The notes beneath the pieces were generated by a model. The model was not told where the DNA came from. It saw only the letters and a program-made list of their open reading frames with translations, and ran no database searches. Both the position numbers and the translations under genes were made by a program. From CAVPUA01 sp963828015 (GTDB lineage: Bacteria > Actinomycetota > Actinomycetes > Mycobacteriales > Jatrophihabitantaceae), in contig CAWHCD010000004.1 of assembly GCA_963828015.1 (NCBI GenBank), forward strand, positions 372,001 through 436,000: a stretch of DNA of 64,000 bases, given 5' to 3'. Numbering within the stretch: position 1 is the stretch's first letter; each line of letters starts with the position of its first letter. Shown here in pieces: positions 41,373 to 49,928 of this stretch.

Positions 41373-42331
41373 GCGAGCCAGAGCCCGATGTTTCACGTGA
41401 AACGTCAGCCGATGACGATGTTTCACGTGAAACGGGATTGGACACCCCGATCGCTCGGGAGGCCCAGCAGGCGGTCGAGGTCCTCAACGTTCGCCAGGAA
41501 CTCTGGCCGCGCCCACCGGCTACCCGGGTGATCACCGTCTCGAACCAGAAGGGTGGGGTCGGGAAGACGACGAGCACGGTGAACCTGGCCGCCGCGCTGG
41601 CCCTGCACGGCGAGCGGGTGCTGGTGATCGACCTCGACCCCCAGGGCAACGCGAGCACGGCGCTTGGCGTGCCGCATCAGTCCGGCGTCCCCTCCAGCTA
41701 CGACGTACTGCTCGGCGGACTGGCCATCGATGACGTGCTGGCGCCGGTGGAGATCTCCGATTGCTTGTTCTGTGTACCCGCCACCATCGACCTGGCGGGG
41801 GCCGACATCGAGCTGACGTCCATGGTTGCGCGCGAATACCGGCTGCAGCGGGCCATCACCGCGCACCTGGCCGACGGTGGCGAGCTCGACTACATCTTCA
41901 TCGACTGCCCGCCTTCGCTGGGGTTGCTGACCCTCAACGCGCTGGTCGCCGCTCAGGAGGTGTTGATTCCGATCCAGACCGAGTACTACGCCCTGGAAGG
42001 ATTGGCGCAGCTGCTGAGCACCGTCGACCTGGTCAAGCAGCATCTGAACCCGGAGATCGCGGTGACCAGCGTCCTGCTGACCATGTACGACAGCCGTACC
42101 CGGCTGGCTGATCAGGTGGCCGAAGAGGTCCGCCGGCACTTCGGGCCCCTCGTGATCGACGCGATGATCCCCCGCAATGTCCGCGTGTCCGAGGCGCCGG
42201 GCTTCGGTCAGACGGTCATCACCTACGACGCGGGCTCGCGGGGCGCCGTCGAGTACGTTCGGGCAGCACACGAACTGGCACTGCGCGGCGTGGAGCCAGT
42301 TGTCGTCCAATCAGTCGGAGGCCAGCAGTGA
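41369..42331 (+). CDS. parA: Chromosome-partitioning ATPase ParA (Soj)
   Basis: 320 aa. Deviant Walker A NQKGGVGKTTSTVNLAAAL near residue 57, IDLDPQGNASTALG, IDCPPSLGLLTLNAL. The first 50 residues form a variable tail whose codons contain two parS sites, encoding twice the peptide DVSRET. Moves ParB-parS complexes over the nucleoid. GTGA overlap with parB. Confidence 0.96.
   Translation: MSEPEPDVSRETSADDDVSRETGLDTPIAREAQQAVEVLNVRQELWPRPPATRVITVSNQKGGVGKTTSTVNLAAALALHGERVLVIDLDPQGNASTALGVPHQSGVPSSYDVLLGGLAIDDVLAPVEISDCLFCVPATIDLAGADIELTSMVAREYRLQRAITAHLADGGELDYIFIDCPPSLGLLTLNALVAAQEVLIPIQTEYYALEGLAQLLSTVDLVKQHLNPEIAVTSVLLTMYDSRTRLADQVAEEVRRHFGPLVIDAMIPRNVRVSEAPGFGQTVITYDAGSRGAVEYVRAAHELALRGVEPVVVQSVGGQQ
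41389..41404. promoter_or_regulatory. parS site 1
   Basis: TGTTTCACGTGAAACG, 15 of 16 bases of the consensus TGTTTCACGTGAAACA, within parA codons. Confidence 0.92.
41419..41434. promoter_or_regulatory. parS site 2
   Basis: Identical 16-mer to site 1, 30 bp downstream, also within parA. Confidence 0.92.
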
Positions 42332-43344
42332 GCAACAAGCAACGACCCGGCGGACTGGGCCGCGGATTGGGCGCGTTGATCCCCACCTCCGAGCCCACCG
42401 CTGCCACTTCCGCCGCTGACACCAGCGAGCTTCCCGCCGCCCCGCCCAGCCCAGGCTCGGCGTCCCCCAGCACCGCAGGGACCGCGGGAGCCGGCGCGTC
42501 CACACCCGCTGGGGCTCGATTTGTCGACATAGCGATTAGTTCCATTGTCGCCAACCCCAAGCAGCCGCGACAGGTCTTCGATGAGCAGGCGCTGGAAGAA
42601 CTGACCCATTCGATCCGCGAGTTCGGCGTCCTGCAGCCGATTGTGGTGCGAGAGCGGGCCGACGGCTTCGAGCTGATCATGGGAGAACGGCGGCTACGGG
42701 CCAGTGAGGCTGCCGGCCGCACGAGCATCCCGGCGATCATCCGCGAGACGGCCGACGATGCGTTGCTGCGTGACGCGTTGCTGGAAAACCTGCACCGGGC
42801 CCAGTTGAACGCCCTCGAAGAGGCGGCGGCGTACCAGCAGTTACTCGAGGAGTTCGGGGTGACGCACGAGGAACTGGCCAGCCGGATCGGGCGCAGCCGC
42901 TCCCAGGTCACCAACACGATCCGGCTGCTCAACCTTCCGCTCCCCGTTCAGCGCCGGGTCGCGGCCGGGGTGTTGTCGGCCGGGCACGCCCGCGCGCTGC
43001 TGGGGCTCAGCGATCAGGAGGCCCAGGAGGAGCTGGCGACGCGGATCGTGGCCGAGGGATTGTCGGTGCGGGCCACGGAGGAGCTGGTTTCCCTCGGTGA
43101 GCGCAGTGGGCCGCCCGCGCGCGCCACCCGATCAGCCACCCCCCGATTCACCGCGCCGGCAATCGCTGAGCTGGCCGAGAAGCTCTCCGACACGTTCGAC
43201 ACCCGAGTTCGGGTCGAACTGGGCCGGCGCAAGGGCAGGATCACCGTCGAGTTCGCGTCCGTGGACGACCTCGAGCGGATCGTGGCCATGATGGCCCCAC
43301 CGTTGGCCACTCAGCGCAGCAGATCGGGATCGGGCTCCGAATAG
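42328..43344 (+). CDS. parB: Chromosome-partitioning protein ParB
   Basis: 338 aa from GTG 42328. Disordered N-terminus (about 1-65), CTPase domain with GERRLRASEAAGRTSIPAII, helix-turn-helix LASRIGRSRSQVTNTIRLL, and C-terminal dimer domain (VRVELGRRKGRITVEFASVD). Binds parS and spreads as a CTP clamp. Its 3' end overlaps the convergent nitroreductase gene by 34 bp. Confidence 0.96.
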   Translation: MSNKQRPGGLGRGLGALIPTSEPTAATSAADTSELPAAPPSPGSASPSTAGTAGAGASTPAGARFVDIAISSIVANPKQPRQVFDEQALEELTHSIREFGVLQPIVVRERADGFELIMGERRLRASEAAGRTSIPAIIRETADDALLRDALLENLHRAQLNALEEAAAYQQLLEEFGVTHEELASRIGRSRSQVTNTIRLLNLPLPVQRRVAAGVLSAGHARALLGLSDQEAQEELATRIVAEGLSVRATEELVSLGERSGPPARATRSATPRFTAPAIAELAEKLSDTFDTRVRVELGRRKGRITVEFASVDDLERIVAMMAPPLATQRSRSGSGSE

Positions 43345-43940
43345 CCGTAGCGACCGTAAGAGGTCACCTCGGCCCGTCCCCGGCGTCCGCGCCGAAGTGA
43401 GGGCGATCGTCGATCCGGCGCCGGGTAGCCCAGGCTGATGACGCCGACCGGGCGCAACCGCTCGGGAATGTCGAACTCTGCGTGCAGGGCGGCCCAGCGC
43501 GATGCGGGAACGCCGAAGAAGCACCCGCCCAGCTCGGCATCGACGATGGCCAGCAGCAGCAGCATCGCGGCCATGCCGGCGTCGACATCCCAGTAGGGCA
43601 CCGGCCAACGGGACTCGGACCGGTCGACCCAGCCCTTGTCCGGCTCGGCGTAGCGATCCAGGTAGGCCTGCTTGTCCGAGAGCACGATGATCAGCGCCGG
43701 AGCGCTCTGTAGGCCGTCCAGCCAGGCGTTGGTCTTCCCCTCGGCGGTCGTGGTGGCCCAGAATCTCGCCCGGTCAGCCGGTTGGTCGAGGACGAGGAAG
43801 TGCCAGCCCTGGCTGAAGCCGGCTGACGGTGAGCAAATCGCTATGTCGACAAATCGATTGATTGTTTCACGTGAAACGGCGCGGCCCGGGTCGTAGGACC
43901 GCACCATTCGTCGTCGGCGAACCAGTTCGGCAAACTCCAT
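43311..43940 (-). CDS. Nitroreductase family protein
   Basis: 209-aa FMN-dependent fold: RRRRMVRSYDPGRAVSRETI at the N-terminus, SPSAGFSQGWHFLVL for flavin binding, and ELGGCFFGVPASRWAAL. Resembles actinobacterial nitroreductase/oxidoreductases beside parB (Rv3916c position differs). Substrate unknown. A parS site lies in its 5' codons, again encoding VSRET. Confidence 0.82.
   Translation of the reverse strand: MEFAELVRRRRMVRSYDPGRAVSRETINRFVDIAICSPSAGFSQGWHFLVLDQPADRARFWATTTAEGKTNAWLDGLQSAPALIIVLSDKQAYLDRYAEPDKGWVDRSESRWPVPYWDVDAGMAAMLLLLAIVDAELGGCFFGVPASRWAALHAEFDIPERLRPVGVISLGYPAPDRRSPSLRRGRRGRAEVTSYGRYGYSEPDPDLLR
43863..43878. promoter_or_regulatory. parS site 3
   Basis: TGTTTCACGTGAAACG, the same 16-mer as in parA, about 2.4 kb from site 2, inside the nitroreductase gene near its start. 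Confidence 0.92.
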
Positions 43941-44017
43941 CCGGGCAGCGTGCCACGCCGAGCGGCGGGGGAATCAACTCGGGTGCCGAGTCCCGCGTCG
44001 TGTGGGATCGTGGTTGG

Positions 44018-45235
44018 GTGCAGCTCACTCAGTCCAGGAAACTTGCCGACGTCTGCTACGACATCCGGGGACCTGTCCTGCAGGAAGCCAAGCGGCTGGA
44101 GGATGAGGGCCGCCGGATCATGAAGCTCAACATCGGCAACCCGGCGCCGTTCGGCTTCGAGGCTCCGGAAGAGATCCTCGTCGATGTGATCCGCAATCTG
44201 CCGACCGCTCAGGGCTATTCGGACTCGCACGGGCTGATGTCCGCGCGTACCGCCGTCGTGCAGCACTACCAGTCGCGCGGCATCGACATCACTGACGTCG
44301 ATGACATCTGGCTGGGCAACGGGGTCAGCGAGCTCATCTCCATGTCGCTGCAGGCCATGCTCGATGACGGCGACGAGGTGTTGGTCCCGGCCCCGGACTA
44401 CCCGCTCTGGACGGCCTCGACGCAGCTTGCCGGCGGGCGCCCGGTGCACTATCTCTGTGACGAGTCGGCGGGCTGGCAACCCGACCTCGAGGACATGGCC
44501 AGCAAGATCACGCCGCGGACGAAGGCGATCGTGGTCATCAACCCGAACAACCCGACCGGTGCCGTGTACCCGCGGGCCGTCCTGGAGCAGATTGCCGAAC
44601 TGGCCCGTCGCCACGGACTGGTCGTGCTGGCGGACGAGATCTACGACAAGATTCTCTACGACGACGCCGAACACATCCCGTTCGCTGCCGTCGCGCCCGA
44701 TCTGTTCACCCTGACCTTCAACGGGTTGTCCAAGGCCTACCGGTTGGCCGGGTTCCGATCGGGTTGGCTGATGGTGACCGGCCCGCGCGCCAATGCCGGC
44801 AGCTACATCGAGGGCCTCACCATCTTGGCCAACATGCGGCTGTGTGCGAACGTCCCCGGCCAGCATGCGATCCAGACCGCGCTCGGCGGTCGGCAATCGA
44901 TCAAGGACCTGATCCTGCCCGGCGGGCGGCTGCTGGCTCAGCGCGACGCGGCGGTAGCTGCGTTGCGCGCGATCCCCGGGGTCAGCTGCGTAACGCCGCA
45001 GGGAGCGCTCTACGTCTTTGCCAAGCTCGACCCGGAGATCTACCCGATCAAGGACGATCAGCAGTTCGTCCTTGACCTGTTGCGCGAGCAACACGTGCTG
45101 GTCGTGCAGGGAACAGGCTTCAACTGGCCCGATCCCGATCATCTGCGGATCGTGACGTTGCCCCGGGTCGAGGAGCTCAACGAAGCAATCGGGCGGATCG
45201 GAGTCTTCCTGGGCGACTACCGAGCGCGCCTTTAG
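44018..45235 (+). CDS. alaA: Alanine/glutamate-pyruvate aminotransferase AlaA
   Basis: 405 aa from GTG 44018, matching the start and length of E. coli AlaA; the open frame runs further upstream but without homology. KLADVCYDIRGPVLQEAKRL, LNIGNPAPFGFEAPEEI, substrate-binding NPNNPTGAVYPR and the PLP lysine in TFNGLSKAYRLAGFR are all present. Class I PLP aminotransferase forming alanine from pyruvate. Confidence 0.93.
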   Translation: MQLTQSRKLADVCYDIRGPVLQEAKRLEDEGRRIMKLNIGNPAPFGFEAPEEILVDVIRNLPTAQGYSDSHGLMSARTAVVQHYQSRGIDITDVDDIWLGNGVSELISMSLQAMLDDGDEVLVPAPDYPLWTASTQLAGGRPVHYLCDESAGWQPDLEDMASKITPRTKAIVVINPNNPTGAVYPRAVLEQIAELARRHGLVVLADEIYDKILYDDAEHIPFAAVAPDLFTLTFNGLSKAYRLAGFRSGWLMVTGPRANAGSYIEGLTILANMRLCANVPGQHAIQTALGGRQSIKDLILPGGRLLAQRDAAVAALRAIPGVSCVTPQGALYVFAKLDPEIYPIKDDQQFVLDLLREQHVLVVQGTGFNWPDPDHLRIVTLPRVEELNEAIGRIGVFLGDYRARL

Positions 45236-45263
45236 AGCAGGTCGCCACGCGTAGCTAGTAACC

Positions 45264-46373
45264 TTAGCTAGCGGGGGAGAGGCGCATGACCCCGGTGGGC
45301 TGGTCGGCCTCCACCGGCAGGTACAGCCGCTGCACGGCGATGAGCAACGCCTCGGCCAGCGCATCGCGAAAGCTCGGATCGATCAGGTGGGCATGGTCGC
45401 TGGGCGAACTGAGATAGCCCAGGTCCATGCGGACGGCCGGCATCCGGGTCAGCCGGAGCAACGCCCACGTCTTGGGGTGCGTGCCCAGGTTGCGCAATCC
45501 CGTGCGGGCGACGATCTCGCGCTGGGCCAGGTCGGCCAGCCGTTCCCCGATCCAGGATGCCGACTGGGTCGTGCCGTAGTAGTAGCCGGCTACTCCGCTG
45601 CCGTGCGGAGAGGCGATCGAATCCAGATGTAGCGACAACACCAAGTCCGCGTCGACGCTGTTGGCGAAGTCGGCCCGTTGCTCATCGGTGAGCCCGTTCG
45701 CTGGACCGCGGGTGAGCAGGGACGTCGCCCCGAGGGCTTGCAGGCGTCCTTCCAGCCGGGAGGCGACGTCCCACATGAGCTCGGCTTCGACCGCCGAACC
45801 GACGACGAAACCGGGATCGGCGCCGCCGTGGCTCGGGTCGATGACGATCCGCTTTCCCGGCAGGTTCGGGCCCGCGGATGCGACCGCGGCCATGTCGCGC
45901 AGCTGCTGCGGACGTCCGCCCACGACGCGTCGCCCTAGCTGCTTGAGCGCGCGCAGGGTCGAGGGCCCGCAGATACCGTCGGGCCGCAATCCGAAGTCGC
46001 GCTGGAAGCTGCGCAGGGCCGACTCGGTGGCCGGGCCGAACTGGTGATCAACCCGCACGAGGTCGTAGCCGATCTCGACCAGCTGTTGCTGCAGTTGCAG
46101 CACGTCATCGCCGACCATCGGGGTGGCGGGCGTGTACATGAGAACCCGATCTCCCAGGCGCCAGCGGGCCGCGATCAGGGTTGCGAAGGTTTCCTCGCCG
46201 ACGACGCCGTCCACCGACAGCCCTCGGTGTTGCTGGAAGTGCCGCACCGCGAGTTCGACCGGCTCATCGAAACGCCGCTGGTCCTGCGTGTTGTCCAGGA
46301 GTCCCAGCCCGGCGAGGATCGCGCGGATCTCGCTGACGGCGCCCCCTGTGTCACCACGACGCAACGGCTGCAT
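45264..46373 (-). CDS. cwlM: CwlM-type amidase-like peptidoglycan regulator
   Basis: 369 aa from ATG 46373 (GAGGAAAC upstream; a longer frame to 46439 lacks a ribosome site). Two peptidoglycan-binding domains (RGDTGGAVSEIRAILAGLGL and DDVLQLQQQLVEIGYD) precede an Amidase_3 domain with zinc ligands in IDPSHGGADPG, VEAELMWDV and LSLHLDS. The usual catalytic Glu near the end is Asp (VRMDLGYLSSPSD). In mycobacteria CwlM is a phosphorylated activator of MurA rather than a hydrolase. Position beside trxA and parAB is conserved. Confidence 0.88.
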   Translation of the reverse strand: MQPLRRGDTGGAVSEIRAILAGLGLLDNTQDQRRFDEPVELAVRHFQQHRGLSVDGVVGEETFATLIAARWRLGDRVLMYTPATPMVGDDVLQLQQQLVEIGYDLVRVDHQFGPATESALRSFQRDFGLRPDGICGPSTLRALKQLGRRVVGGRPQQLRDMAAVASAGPNLPGKRIVIDPSHGGADPGFVVGSAVEAELMWDVASRLEGRLQALGATSLLTRGPANGLTDEQRADFANSVDADLVLSLHLDSIASPHGSGVAGYYYGTTQSASWIGERLADLAQREIVARTGLRNLGTHPKTWALLRLTRMPAVRMDLGYLSSPSDHAHLIDPSFRDALAEALLIAVQRLYLPVEADQPTGVMRLSPAS

Positions 46374-46540
46374 ATAGGACGTTTCCTCATAGTTCTGATC
46401 GACGACCGGATCAAACCGGTGAACACGTGCCGTCATCATTGTGCAACAGGCCGGGCTAAACCCCGGTAACCGCGAACGCCTCGCGTGCCGCCAAAGCGAC
46501 CATCACGGGGCGAACAGGGGTTAAACCGGTCCGGATACGC

Positions 46541-46576
46541 CGAAGCGGCCGAACCGCGTACGGTCCAGCCGCTTCG
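46541..46576 (-). terminator. Hairpin downstream of trxA
   Basis: CGAAGCGGC (46541-46549) pairs perfectly with GCCGCTTCG (46568-46576), just past the trxA stop on the minus strand. No T-run. Confidence 0.55.
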
Positions 46577-46590
46577 AGGAACAGCTGTGC

Positions 46591-46920
46591 TCAGGCGAGG
46601 TAGTCCGAGAGCTCGCGCAGGATGGCGGCCTTCGGGCGGGCGCCGACGATCGACTTCACGACCTGGCCACCGGAGTACACCGACATAGTGGGGATCGACA
46701 TGATCTGGTAGTCCCGCGCGATCTGGGGGTTCTCGTCGATGTTCACCTTGGCGATGGTCAGCTTGCCCGCGTACTCACCGGCGATCTCTTCGAGCACCGG
46801 CGCAACCTGCTTGCACGGTCCGCACCACTCAGCCCAGAAGTCGACGAGTACCGGCCCCTCGGCCTGCAGCACGTCTTCGGCGAAGCTGGCGTCGGTCACG
46901 GTTTTGGTGTTCTGGCCCAT
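46591..46920 (-). CDS. trxA: Thioredoxin
   Basis: 109 aa from ATG 46920 (AGGAAAGAG upstream). Active site WAEWCGPCKQVAPVLEEIA near residue 32, cis-proline in SIPTMSVY. Reduced by the TrxB encoded just upstream, 72 bp away, on the same strand. Confidence 0.97.
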   Translation of the reverse strand: MGQNTKTVTDASFAEDVLQAEGPVLVDFWAEWCGPCKQVAPVLEEIAGEYAGKLTIAKVNIDENPQIARDYQIMSIPTMSVYSGGQVVKSIVGARPKAAILRELSDYLA

Positions 46921-46992
46921 CGTTGTCTCTTTCCTAGGTTTGGCGGCGTACAGATGCAACGACGGTAACTGCCGTCACATTCCGGGCCGGGA

Positions 46993-47964
46993 TCAATGAG
47001 TGGCGAGCGAGGTGCGTTGTGCATCGGTCAGGTGCTCGCGGGCGGCAAGGAACCGCTCGGCCTCCAGTGCCGCGGCACAGCCCGTGCCGGCAGCGGTGAT
47101 GGCCTGGCGATAGACGTGGTCGACGACGTCACCGGCGGCAAAGACGCCCTCGAGGTTCGTCCGGGTCGTGCCCGGAACGACCGCGATGTAGCCCTCGTCG
47201 TCCACGTCGATCTGGCCGATAACGAGTTCACTGCGCGGCAGGTGGCCGATCGCGATGAACAGCCCGCCGACCTCGATCGTCCGCTCGGCGCCGGTGAGCG
47301 TGTCGCGCAACACCAAGCCCTCGACCGTACCGTCGCCCAGGATGCCCGCGACGTCGCTGTTCCAGGCCCACTTGATCTTGGGGTTGGCCTCGGCCCGGTC
47401 GGCCATCACCCGGCTGGCCCGCAGCGTGTCGCGGCGATGCACGACGGTCACCGAGTTCGCGAACCGGGTCAGGAACATCGCCTCTTCCATGGCGGTGTCG
47501 CCCCCGCCAACCACGGCAATGTCCTTGTCACGGAAGAAGAAGCCGTCGCAGGTGGCACACCAGGAGACGCCGCGCCCGGACAGCTCGTCCTCACGCTCGA
47601 TCCCCAGCTTGCGGTACGCCGAGCCCATCGCCAGGATCACCGCGTCGGCGGTGTACTCGGCGTCGTGGGTGCGCACGATCTTCACCGGACCGGTGAGGTC
47701 GACGGAAGTGACGTCGTCGGCGACCAGTTCGGCCCCGAATCGTTCGGCCTGGGTCCGGATGTTGGCCATCAGGTCGGGGCCCATGATGCCGTCGGGGAAG
47801 CCAGGGAAGTTCTCGACCTCGGTGGTGTTCATCAACGCCCCGCCGTAGGCCGCGCCCTCGAACACCAAAGGGGCAAGATCGGCCCGCGCGGTGTAGAGGG
47901 CAGACGTGTAACCGGCCGGCCCGGAGCCGATGATGATGACGTTGCGGTGTTCGGTGGAGGTCAC
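46993..47964 (-). CDS. trxB: Thioredoxin-disulfide reductase
   Basis: 323 aa from GTG 47964. FAD motif IIIGSGPAGYTSALYTARA, redox-active SWCATCDGFFF, NADPH motif VVGGGDTAMEEAMFLT and C-terminal GVFAAGDVVDHVYRQA. Overlaps the murJ stop by 4 bases (GTGA), so it is translated from the murJ transcript. The sigM-rsmA pair that separates murJ and trxB in Mycobacterium is missing. Confidence 0.96.
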   Translation of the reverse strand: MTSTEHRNVIIIGSGPAGYTSALYTARADLAPLVFEGAAYGGALMNTTEVENFPGFPDGIMGPDLMANIRTQAERFGAELVADDVTSVDLTGPVKIVRTHDAEYTADAVILAMGSAYRKLGIEREDELSGRGVSWCATCDGFFFRDKDIAVVGGGDTAMEEAMFLTRFANSVTVVHRRDTLRASRVMADRAEANPKIKWAWNSDVAGILGDGTVEGLVLRDTLTGAERTIEVGGLFIAIGHLPRSELVIGQIDVDDEGYIAVVPGTTRTNLEGVFAAGDVVDHVYRQAITAAGTGCAAALEAERFLAAREHLTDAQRTSLATH

Positions 47965-49928
47965 GATGGCCCTTCTGGATCGTCTGCTTCGTCAACGATC
48001 CTAGGGTGGTCGCCATTCCCGCCGTCGGGCGTGACGAGCGCCTGGTCGTCGGCTTGGTCCACGACCGGTGAGCGGCGACTGACCCTAGCCCGGGCCGCCT
48101 GTAGCTCGGGCACCGGCAGCCACCAGCAGATCGCCCCGAGCACGCTCAGGCCGAGGACCGAGCCGGCCAGCAGGCCCACCAGCGCCCCCCCGTGGCCATG
48201 TCCGAGGGCCGCGGTACAGGCCCGCACCGTCGCGTAGGCCACCAGGCCGGCCGCGGCCGAGGTGGCACCCATCAACAGGATGGTCCGGATCACCGGCGCG
48301 AAGCCCAGGTTTCCGAAGCGGCGCGTCAGCAGCCAGTGCCCGACGACGGCCCCGATCAGGTAGGAGGCCGACGTCGCCCCGTTCAGCATCTCGACGATGG
48401 CCTTGTTGCTGAGCGTGCTGACCGACAGAACCAGCAGCAGCACCTTGCTGCCGACCATGAAGACGTTGATGAGCGTGGGGGTGCGACCGTCGCGCAGCGC
48501 GTAGAACACTCGCAGTTGCAGCATCACGAGGGCGAAGGGAAGCAGGCCGAACGCGGCCAACGCCAGGTTCACCCCGAACTGGTTGGCCAGCGGGATAGAG
48601 GTCTGCCCGTGGGCGAAGAAGACGGTGGTGAACACCGGTCCCATCGCCATCAAGCCGGCGGTGATCGGCAGCAGCCCGATGGCCGACAGGCGCGCGCCCA
48701 GGACCAGGTCGCTCTTCACGGCCTCGTCGTCGCCACGCGTGGCCGCCCGCGACATGCGGGGCATGATGGCGGTCAGCAGCGAGACGACCAGGATCCCGTA
48801 GGGCATCTGGAAGAGCAGGTCGGCGGTGGTGAAGATCGTCAGGCCGCCGTGGTCGTTGCCGATCCGCAGGATGAAGAGCAGGCCGATCTGGCTCGCGACG
48901 ACGTAGGCGACGATCCACCCGGTCAGCGAGCCGGCCTCGCGCAGGCGGCCCGCCTCTGCCGGCCGGCCCCGGAAGCGCCAGCGCCAGTAGAACCCCGAGC
49001 GTCGTAGGAACGGAATGAGCACCAGCGCCTGGCAGGCGATGCCGAGCGTGGTTCCGATGCCGATCACCAGGAGCTGGGGCGTGGTGATCGAGTCCGGGGT
49101 CAGGGTCGCCGGCCCGGGCAGCATCCAGAAGACCACCACCGACGCGATGACGATGGCATTGTTGGCGACCGGCGCCCACGCACCGGGGCCGTACACGCCG
49201 CGGGTGTTGAGCACCGCCGTGAACAACGCACCGAGGCCATAGAAGAAGATCTCGGGCAGGAGCAGCGTGGCGAACAGCGAGGTCAGTGACCGCTGCGCGC
49301 CGGGTTCGACGACCACGGCGGAGATCAGCGGGGCGGCCACGACAGCCACCAGGGTCACGACGCCCAAGATGGCGGTGGCGATCGAAAGCAATCGCTGCGT
49401 GTAGTGCTCGCCGCCGTCGCTGTCCAGATGCTGCGCCTGCACGATCAGCGGGATCAGCACGCTGGACAGCACGCCACCGAGCAGCAGTTCGTAGACCATG
49501 TTGGGGAAGCTGTTGGCACTGTTGTACGCGTTGGCCACCGCGAACCCACCGAGTGCCGCGATCAGCAGCACGTTGCGGATGAATCCGGTCAGCCGGCTGA
49601 CCAGGCTGGCCACGGCCATGGTCCGGCTGTTGGTGAGCAGTCCGCGTTCCCGGGCCGGGATCTCCGACGGTGCCGTGTCCTGCGGTGCGAGCGCCGGCTG
49701 GGGCTCGGCGGCGGGGTCGGCCTCCACGGCCGCTCGGGCGGCGAAGAGGTCATCGACGGCCAGGCCCGGTCGATGACGCCGCGGGCCGTAGTAGATCGGC
49801 ACGCTCCAGGGATTCTCCGGACCCTGGTTGAACGTCTGCGGGCTCAGCGCCTGGTCATCGAAGGGGTCGGCCTGGGCCAGCACGGCCGAGCCGTCGAAGA
49901 GGGAGGGCAGGCTCCAGTCCTCGCTCAC
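47961..49928 (-). CDS. murJ: Lipid II flippase MurJ
   Basis: 655 aa. A polar N-terminal extension of about 110 residues precedes the MviN/MurJ core (SLVSRLTGFIRNVLLIAAL, then VYELLLGGVLSSVLIPLIV) of about 14 membrane helices. There is no C-terminal pseudokinase domain as in M. tuberculosis MviN. Flips lipid II for wall synthesis. Its ATG overlaps the stop of the DUF6049 gene, so these genes form one operon with trxB and trxA. Confidence 0.93.
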   Translation of the reverse strand: MSEDWSLPSLFDGSAVLAQADPFDDQALSPQTFNQGPENPWSVPIYYGPRRHRPGLAVDDLFAARAAVEADPAAEPQPALAPQDTAPSEIPARERGLLTNSRTMAVASLVSRLTGFIRNVLLIAALGGFAVANAYNSANSFPNMVYELLLGGVLSSVLIPLIVQAQHLDSDGGEHYTQRLLSIATAILGVVTLVAVVAAPLISAVVVEPGAQRSLTSLFATLLLPEIFFYGLGALFTAVLNTRGVYGPGAWAPVANNAIVIASVVVFWMLPGPATLTPDSITTPQLLVIGIGTTLGIACQALVLIPFLRRSGFYWRWRFRGRPAEAGRLREAGSLTGWIVAYVVASQIGLLFILRIGNDHGGLTIFTTADLLFQMPYGILVVSLLTAIMPRMSRAATRGDDEAVKSDLVLGARLSAIGLLPITAGLMAMGPVFTTVFFAHGQTSIPLANQFGVNLALAAFGLLPFALVMLQLRVFYALRDGRTPTLINVFMVGSKVLLLVLSVSTLSNKAIVEMLNGATSASYLIGAVVGHWLLTRRFGNLGFAPVIRTILLMGATSAAAGLVAYATVRACTAALGHGHGGALVGLLAGSVLGLSVLGAICWWLPVPELQAARARVSRRSPVVDQADDQALVTPDGGNGDHPRIVDEADDPEGPS

